Source: Streptomyces roseicoloratus
Lineage (GTDB): Bacteria > Actinomycetota > Actinomycetes > Streptomycetales > Streptomycetaceae
Direction: 5' to 3'
Assembly (NCBI RefSeq): GCF_004117935.1
Contig: NZ_SDOY01000170.1
Span: forward strand, 62,001 to 126,000
DNA length: 64,000 nucleotides
The position numbers and the translations under genes were made by a program. Each line of letters starts with the position of its first letter. Position 1 is the stretch's first letter. The notes under the pieces were generated by a model, which was not told the DNA's origin, searched no databases, and saw only the letters and a list, made by a program, of their open reading frames with translations. Shown here in pieces: positions 58,858-64,000 of this stretch.

Positions 58858-59864
58858 TACGCATCGAGCTCGACGAGGCCGCGCTCGGCGCGACCCGGCT
58901 CGCGACGAGCCCGCTGCGGGACGCCTTCTGCGCCCTCCACCTGCAGCTCCCGCAGCGCAACCCCTCCTGGCCCTATCAGGAGTGGGTGGGGCACGCGCGT
59001 GAGGTGTGGCGCGAGGACGACCGGCTGCGGCCGTTGTGGGACCTGCTCGCCGAAGGGCGGTACGAGGTCTCCGACTTCCTGATGCCCCGGCCCGTCGGCA
59101 CCGTCGACGTGTACGAGGAGCTGGACCTGCTGCGGGCCACCGACCCGGATGTCGTCCGCGAGCAGGCAGCCGTCTGCTATCCCGGCATGGCCGAGGAGCC
59201 CTTCCTGCGGCCGTACCTGACGGACCCGCAGGCGGCCTGCGCGGCGCTCGCCGACGCGTACGCCGCCTGGTGGGAGGAGGCCATCGCGCCGTACTGGCCG
59301 GTCATGCGCCGGCTCGTGGAGGACGAAGTCCTCGTCCGTGCCAGGACCTTCGCCACCGAGGGCGTCGACGCGCTCTTCGGCGGGCTCGAGAGCCGGGGGC
59401 GCTGGGAGCGGCCCGTGCTCGAACTGACGAAGTACATCGACGCGGAGTACGCGGCGGGGGAGCGGCGGCTCGTGCTGGTGCCGCTGGTGTTCGCCGAGGG
59501 CTGCCGGCTCTACTCGATCGACGACCCCGAGGTCCTCACCGTGTCCTTCCAAGCCAGGGGCGCCGGAGTGCTGCGCGAGCGGCCGGCCGGGCCCGCCGGC
59601 GGCGGCGACCGGCTGGGGCTGCTCCTCGGCCGGGGGCGGGCCGCCGTGCTCAGGGAGCTGGACGGACCGCTGACCACGCACGGCCTCGCGGACCGGCTCG
59701 GCCTCGCGCCCAGCACCGTCTCCGAGCACCTGTCGCTGCTCGCCGACGCGGACGTCGTCACCCGCCACCGGGTGGGGCGTTCGGTCTACTACCAGCTCAC
59801 CGACACCGGACGTTCCCTGCTCGCCCTGCTCGCCGGCGAAGGGGTGCTGACGGCCGCCGCCTGA
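58854..59864 (+). CDS. ArsR-family regulator with N-terminal DUF5937-like domain
   Basis: A 336-residue protein. The C-terminal 90 residues are an ArsR winged helix: VLRELDGPLTTHGLADRLGL then APSTVSEHLSLLADADVV and VGRSVYYQLTDTGRSLL. The N-terminal 240 residues (SPLRDAFCALHLQLPQRNPSW, VLVPLVFAEGCRLYSID) match the domain often found with such regulators in Streptomyces. No metal-binding Cys motif is seen. TTG 58854 overlaps the methyltransferase stop. The adjacent ABC exporter is its probable target. Confidence 0.85.
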   Translation: MIRIELDEAALGATRLATSPLRDAFCALHLQLPQRNPSWPYQEWVGHAREVWREDDRLRPLWDLLAEGRYEVSDFLMPRPVGTVDVYEELDLLRATDPDVVREQAAVCYPGMAEEPFLRPYLTDPQAACAALADAYAAWWEEAIAPYWPVMRRLVEDEVLVRARTFATEGVDALFGGLESRGRWERPVLELTKYIDAEYAAGERRLVLVPLVFAEGCRLYSIDDPEVLTVSFQARGAGVLRERPAGPAGGGDRLGLLLGRGRAAVLRELDGPLTTHGLADRLGLAPSTVSEHLSLLADADVVTRHRVGRSVYYQLTDTGRSLLALLAGEGVLTAAA

Positions 59865-59924
59865 CGATTCGGGGGCTCCCGAATCGTTCGCCCCGCGGTC
59901 GCCGGCGCTCCTACCGTCCGGCGC

Positions 59925-60926
59925 ATGCTTGCGATCGAGGCGGACGCGCTGCGCCGCACCTACACCAGCCGGACCGGATGGCTCCGGCCCCGCCGTACCG
60001 AGACCGAGGCCGTGCGCGGGGTCACCTTCGACGTGTCCCGCGGCGAGCTGTTCGGGCTGCTCGGGCCGAACGGCGCCGGGAAGACCACGACCATCAAGAT
60101 GCTCAACACCCTGCTCCTGCCGACCTCCGGCACGGCCCGGGTGTTCGGGCACGACGTGGCCCGCGAGCCCGTGGCCGTGCGACGGCGGATCGGTTACGTC
60201 TTCGGCGGCGACCGCGGCCTGTACGAGCGGCTCAGCGCGCTCGACAACCTGCGCTACTTCGCCGAGTTGTACGGTGTCGGAGCCCGCGACCAGAAGCGGC
60301 GGATCGGCGAACTCCTCGACCTGGTCGGCCTCACCGGGCGCGAGCGGGAGCGCGTCGAGGGCTATTCGCGCGGCATGCGGCAACGGCTGCACATCGCGCG
60401 CGGGCTGCTGCACCGGCCCGACGTGCTGTTCCTCGACGAGCCGTCCATCGGCGTCGACCCCGTCGCCGCCCGCGACCTGCGCCGCACCGTCGCCGGCCTC
60501 GCCGCCGCCGGAACCACCGTGCTGCTCACCACGCACTACATGGCCGAGGCCGACGAACTGTGCGACCGCATCGCCGTCATCGCGGGCGGCCGGATCCGGG
60601 CCCTCGGCACGCCCGAGAGCCTGAAGGCCCGGGTCGGGGACCGGGACGTGCTGGAGTTCGAGGTGTACGGCGTCGACGAGGAGCTGCTCGCCCGCGTCCG
60701 CCGGATCCCGGGCGTACGCGGCGCCGCCGTCGAGGAGCGCGGCACGGCACAGGCCCTGACCGTGCAGAGCGACCGCGGGGCGGAACCGCACGCGCGGGTC
60801 CTGGCGGCGCTCGACGGCGTGCGCGTCGGACGGGTCGTCAGCCGCGAACCGTCCCTGGAGGACGCCTACATCGCGATCGTGGAGGACGCGACGGCCCGCC
60901 GTGAACCTGCGGAGGTGACCGCGTGA
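59925..60926 (+). CDS. ABC transporter ATP-binding subunit, DrrA-like
   Basis: A 333-residue ATPase with Walker A LGPNGAGKTTTIKML, Q-loop region RRRIGYVFGGDRGLYERLS (Gln replaced by Phe-Gly), signature EGYSRGMRQRLHIARGLLHR, Walker B VLFLDEPSIGVDP and switch His in LLTTHYMAEA. The long C-terminal domain matches DrrA/daunorubicin-type exporters. TACCGT (59912-59917) is 7 nt before ATG, so it may be leaderless. The following permease start overlaps its stop (GTGA). Confidence 0.92.
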   Translation: MLAIEADALRRTYTSRTGWLRPRRTETEAVRGVTFDVSRGELFGLLGPNGAGKTTTIKMLNTLLLPTSGTARVFGHDVAREPVAVRRRIGYVFGGDRGLYERLSALDNLRYFAELYGVGARDQKRRIGELLDLVGLTGRERERVEGYSRGMRQRLHIARGLLHRPDVLFLDEPSIGVDPVAARDLRRTVAGLAAAGTTVLLTTHYMAEADELCDRIAVIAGGRIRALGTPESLKARVGDRDVLEFEVYGVDEELLARVRRIPGVRGAAVEERGTAQALTVQSDRGAEPHARVLAALDGVRVGRVVSREPSLEDAYIAIVEDATARREPAEVTA

Positions 60927-61705
60927 CCCGTGTCGCGAGGCTGCCGCGTCTCGTCGGCGTCGGCGTGCGCACACACGTCTCGTACATGTCGCGCTCGCCG
61001 ATCGAGATCACCTTCGCCGTGCTCGTCCCGCTCGTCTACGCGACCCTCGCCGTCTACCTGTTCCGCGCCGCCGGAGACCCCGACCGGCTGCTCACCGCCT
61101 CCGTCGGCGCCGGGCTCATGGGCATCTGGGGCTCGGTGCTGTTCGGTTCGGGCGGGGCGGTGCAGAACCAGCGGTGGCTCGGCACCCTCGAGACCCTGGT
61201 CGTCGCGCCGACCCCGCTCGCGCTCGTCCTGCTGCCGATCACCCTCGCGACGGCCGTGACCGGCACGTACGCGATGGGCGCGACCGTGGTGTGGGGGGTG
61301 GTCCTGTTCGGGGTGCCGCTGGACTTCGCGCACCCGCTGCTCTTCCTGCTCGCCGTGCCGGTCTGCGTGCTCGCCCTCGGGATGACCGGACTGCTGCTCG
61401 CCGCCGCCTTCGTCCTGCTGCGCAACGCCAACGCCCTGGCCAACCCGCTCGACACGCCCGTCTGGCTGCTGTCCGGCCTGCTCGTGCCGGTCACCGTGCT
61501 GCCCGCCTGGACGCACCCGGTCTCCTGGGCGCTGCCCACCACCTGGGGCGCCCGGGCCGTGCACGCGGCGACCTCCGGCGGCGACGTGCTCACGCCGATG
61601 CTCGCCGCCCTGGCGCTCGGCACCGGCTACGCCCTGGCCGCCGTCCTCGTCCTGGGCCGGGTGGAGCGCCGGGCGCGCGCCGCCGCGACCCTCACCCTCG
61701 CCTGA
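60923..61705 (+). CDS. ABC-2 type permease, first of two
   Basis: A 260-residue membrane protein with six helices and the ABC-2 pattern: VSYMSRSPIEITFAVLVPLVY, GSGGAVQNQRWLGTLETLVVAPTP and a late LSGLLVPVTVLPAWTHPVSWALPTTWG. It pairs with the next permease to form a heterodimeric export channel. GTG start overlaps the ATPase gene. Confidence 0.9.
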   Translation: MTRVARLPRLVGVGVRTHVSYMSRSPIEITFAVLVPLVYATLAVYLFRAAGDPDRLLTASVGAGLMGIWGSVLFGSGGAVQNQRWLGTLETLVVAPTPLALVLLPITLATAVTGTYAMGATVVWGVVLFGVPLDFAHPLLFLLAVPVCVLALGMTGLLLAAAFVLLRNANALANPLDTPVWLLSGLLVPVTVLPAWTHPVSWALPTTWGARAVHAATSGGDVLTPMLAALALGTGYALAAVLVLGRVERRARAAATLTLA

Positions 61706-61715
61706 AAGGTCCGCC

Positions 61716-62510
61716 GTGCTGTTCCGCTTCCTCTCCTCCGCGCGGCTCGTCCTCGTCGGCGGAGCCCTCTCGTACCGCGCCCTGTTCAACTGGACGACGC
61801 CGCCCATGTTCGTCGGAACCCTGCTGGTCGGCCCGCTCCTTCAGGTTTTCTTCTTCGTCTTCCTCGGGCGGGAACTCCAGGTCGCCGACGACCGTTTCCA
61901 CCTTGTCGGCAACGCCGTGCTCGCAGCTTCCGCCTCCTGCGTGTACGGCGGGACGATGGCCGTCGCCAACGAGCGCCGGTACGGCACCCTCGGGGCCGTC
62001 CTGCTCTCACCTCGGCACCGGGGCCCGCTGTGGGCGGGTCGCGCTCTGCCGTATGTCCTCAACGGGCTGCTCGTCAGCGCGTTCGTGCTCGCCGCCGCCG
62101 CGGCCGTGCTCGGGCTGCCCGTACCGGTGGAGGCGCTGCCCGGACTCGCTCTGGTGCTGCTCGCCGGAGCCGCGGCCTGCTCGGCGTTCGGGCTCGCGCT
62201 CGGGGCACTCGGTCTGCGCTTCCGCGACGTGTTCCTGGTGTCGAACGTGGCGAGCTCGGTCCTGCTGCTCCTGACGGGCGCCGCCGTGCCACGGAACACG
62301 CTGCCCGAATGGATGCGGACGACCGGGGAGCTGCTGCCGCTGACCCATGCGGCCGACGCGGCGCGCCGCCTCACCGCGGGCGACGGCCTCGACGCCCGGC
62401 TGCTCGGGACGGAGCTGCTGGTCGGCGCGGGCTACGCGATCCTCGCCCTCGCCCTGCTCGCCGTCTTCGAGCGGGGCAGCCGGCGCCGCGCCACGCTCGA
62501 CGTGATGTGA
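61716..62510 (+). CDS. ABC-2 type permease, second of two
   Basis: A 264-residue membrane protein with six helices: GALSYRALFNWTTPPMFVGTLL, YGGTMAVANERRYGTLGAVLLSP and TGAAVPRNTLPEWMRTTGELLPLTHAADAAR. It is the partner of the preceding permease. GTG 61716 has AAAGG upstream, 10 bp after the previous stop. The substrate is unknown. Confidence 0.9.
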   Translation: MLFRFLSSARLVLVGGALSYRALFNWTTPPMFVGTLLVGPLLQVFFFVFLGRELQVADDRFHLVGNAVLAASASCVYGGTMAVANERRYGTLGAVLLSPRHRGPLWAGRALPYVLNGLLVSAFVLAAAAAVLGLPVPVEALPGLALVLLAGAAACSAFGLALGALGLRFRDVFLVSNVASSVLLLLTGAAVPRNTLPEWMRTTGELLPLTHAADAARRLTAGDGLDARLLGTELLVGAGYAILALALLAVFERGSRRRATLDVM

Positions 62511-62878
62511 GCGGGGTGACGTCGGCAACAGGACGAGCGGACGTGACGGGCCGACGTGAGGGGCCGAAGTGAGGGGCCGATGTGACGGGTGACGTGGCGA
62601 GCCCAGGAGACAGAACGACCTGACGGGACGACGTGACGACGGGACGACGTGACGACGAGAGGACGTGACGACGTGACGACGTGACGACGTGACGACGTGA
62701 CGAAGGAAGGAGGGTGGAAGGGGGACTACCGGCCATCCTCGTGAAACCGTTCGGGCCCGACCGTGCCGTTCAGCGTGCGTTCGCGCTGGTGACGCCCTGC
62801 CGACGCCCGGAGGTGCCAGCCTCGCCCCCGGGGCCGAGAGGCGCCGGAAAGTGACGGGCGAGGGGACGGGGTACGGGC
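62511..62878. other. 368-bp spacer with an octamer array
   Basis: After the permease stop the DNA consists of GACGTGACG-like elements, culminating in the array at 62661-62705. The right part (62710-62878) shows no gene and may hold the promoter of the small membrane protein. Confidence 0.6.
62661..62705. repeat. ACGACGTG octamer array
   Basis: At least five perfect head-to-tail copies of ACGACGTG are preceded by degenerate copies back to about 62515. Each unit carries the self-complementary ACGT core. Confidence 0.9.
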
Positions 62879-63076
62879 ATGGAGAGCGGTCCGGCGATCT
62901 TCGCGGGAGCGGCGTTCACGCTGTTCGGAGCCGCGCTGCTGTGCTGGACGGGCGTCCGCGTGCGGTACGGCGAGCCCGTCGCGGCCGGCGTGGCGCGGCG
63001 CACCGCGGCGGTGCTCACGGGCCTCTTCGGGGCCGGCTCGCTCCTCCTCGGGATCTGGTGCTTCGGGCGGCTGTGA
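62879..63076 (+). CDS. small two-helix membrane protein
   Basis: A 65-residue protein with two hydrophobic helices, AIFAGAAFTLFGAALLCWTGV and AAVLTGLFGAGSLLLGIWCFG, joined by a short basic loop (RVRYGEPVAAGVARR). ATG 62879 has a GGGGACGGGG tract upstream. I do not recognise the family. Confidence 0.65.
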   Translation: MESGPAIFAGAAFTLFGAALLCWTGVRVRYGEPVAAGVARRTAAVLTGLFGAGSLLLGIWCFGRL

Positions 63077-63180
63077 AACGGACCCGGCCGGATGGTCGCC
63101 CCGGCCTGTCCGGGAGTCCGGGCGGCAGGAAGGGCAGGAGTCGGGTTACCGTTCGAGTGGCCGTTGCGGGCTTTCGCCGT

Positions 63181-63211
63181 TTGACACGGGGGCGGGTTGT
63201 ACCGTCACACT
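63181..63211 (+). promoter_or_regulatory. candidate topA promoter
   Basis: TTGACA (63181-63186) precedes CACACT (63206-63211) by 19 bp. A patch of GTACG/CGTACG repeats (about 63232-63310) lies between it and the gene. The spacing is long for the principal sigma factor, so the call is tentative. Confidence 0.4.
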
Positions 63212-63338
63212 CCGCAGCGACGTCAGCGTCACCGTACGTGTCGCTGCCGTGCGTGCCAGCGCAGCCCGTACGCAGTGCGTCGTACGGTCGCAGTACGCAG
63301 TACGTGCCAGAGAGCGTCGACCGGAGAGAAGAGCGAAG

Positions 63339-64000
63339 TTGTCCCCGACCAGCGAGACCGCACAGGGCGGCCGCCGACTCGTCATCGTCGAGTCGCCTGC
63401 CAAGGCGAAGACGATCAAGGGCTACCTCGGCCCCGGCTACGTCGTCGAGGCGAGCGTCGGGCACATCCGCGACCTCCCGAGCGGCGCCGCCGAGGTGCCC
63501 GAGAAGTACACCGGCGAGGTGCGCCGTCTCGGCGTCGACGTCGATCACGACTTCGCGCCCATCTACGTCGTCAACGCCGACAAGAAGGCGCAGGTCAGGA
63601 AGCTCAAGGAGCTGCTGGCCGAGTCCGACGAGCTCTTCCTCGCCACCGATGAGGACCGCGAGGGCGAGGCCATCGCGTGGCACCTCCAGGAGGTCCTCAA
63701 GCCCAAGGTGCCCGTGCACCGGATGGTCTTCCACGAGATCACCAAGGACGCCATCCAGCAGGCCGTGCGCAACCCGCGCGAGCTCAACAAGCGGATGGTC
63801 GACGCCCAGGAGACCCGCCGCATCCTCGACCGCCTCTACGGCTACGAGGTGTCGCCGGTCCTCTGGAAAAAGGTCATGCGCGGCCTGTCCGCCGGCCGCG
63901 TCCAGTCCGTCGCCACCCGGCTCGTCGTCGAGCGCGAGCGCGAGCGCATCGCCTTCCGCTCCGCCGAGTACTGGGACCTCACCGGCACCTTCTCCACCGG
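63339..64000 (+). CDS. topA: DNA topoisomerase I, N-terminal part (partial)
   Basis: The first 220 codons of type IA topoisomerase I; the rest lies beyond the window. The Toprim domain is clear: RRLVIVESPAKAKTIKGYLG, GHIRDLPSGAAEVPEKY, and the acidic motif LFLATDEDREGEAIAWHLQ. Then VFHEITKDAI, QETRRILDRLYGYEVSPVLW and LSAGRVQSVATRLVVERE begin the cleavage/religation core. The active Tyr is not reached. TTG 63339 is chosen for GGAGAG about 10 nt upstream and lack of an in-frame ATG or GTG nearby. It relaxes negative supercoils. Confidence 0.95.
   Translation, partial: MSPTSETAQGGRRLVIVESPAKAKTIKGYLGPGYVVEASVGHIRDLPSGAAEVPEKYTGEVRRLGVDVDHDFAPIYVVNADKKAQVRKLKELLAESDELFLATDEDREGEAIAWHLQEVLKPKVPVHRMVFHEITKDAIQQAVRNPRELNKRMVDAQETRRILDRLYGYEVSPVLWKKVMRGLSAGRVQSVATRLVVERERERIAFRSAEYWDLTGTFST

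Overview
The window is actinobacterial chromosome, almost certainly Streptomyces: GC is very high with strong third-position G/C, GTG and TTG starts are common, genes often overlap by ATGA/GTGA/TTGA, and it holds developmental genes typical of the genus (wblA, a crp-type regulator, bldG with its anti-sigma partner). As far as I recall the S. coelicolor map, the gene order from ask to topA is the conserved core order read in reverse. Family and synteny statements come from memory; no searches were run.

Layout. 0-4 kb: 3' end of aspartokinase, a decayed asd gene that has lost its catalytic segment, then a SigE-type sigma factor coupled to a membrane-anchored partner. 4-10 kb: SURF1 with an S9 peptidase, a YdcF-family membrane protein, a small unknown protein and a tail-anchored Ser/Thr kinase. 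10-11.7 kb: a divergent LysE exporter/LysG regulator pair. 11.8-15.3 kb: a small accessory segment next to tRNA-Pro(CGG), with a nuclease/alkyltransferase-like fusion protein and a stand-alone DndB/DGQHR-superfamily protein. 15.4-20.2 kb: metallophosphoesterase, YqeY-like protein, a class A PBP and wblA. 20.3-31 kb: two ArsA/Get3-like ATPases, DUF4177, RidA, Nudix, MBL-fold, SPFH, Crp, endonuclease III, a CoA-type Nudix and a MarP-like protease. 31-41 kb: epoxide-hydrolase-like protein, holin-like membrane protein, NhaA, acetyl-CoA synthetase, a SulP-STAS-carbonic anhydrase fusion and a deacetylase-like lipoprotein. 41-44.2 kb: a ParA/CooC-like ATPase, a degenerate Fic protein and an HAD phosphatase. 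44.7-49.8 kb: a compact seven-gene Tad/Flp pilus locus led by Ssd. 49.8-53.4 kb: an MrfA-like helicase, bldG and its anti-sigma kinase. 53.8-64 kb: proton pyrophosphatase, a lipoprotein, a methyltransferase, an ArsR-ABC exporter cassette, a small membrane protein and the 5' end of topA.

Functional themes are development (wblA, crp, bldG, ssd/tad, Fic-like protein), cell-envelope work (PBP, MarP, kinase, SPFH), DNA maintenance (endonuclease III, nuclease-ATL fusion, helicase, topoisomerase I) and ion or carbon balance (NhaA, SulP-CA, H+-PPase, AcsA). Two patterns cut across the window. Many genes appear leaderless, with a TANNNT-like -10 box 6-8 nt before the start codon and no Shine-Dalgarno sequence. 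Many intergenic gaps also carry unrelated short tandem repeats. The best candidate for something undescribed is the pair at 11.8-14.9 kb.
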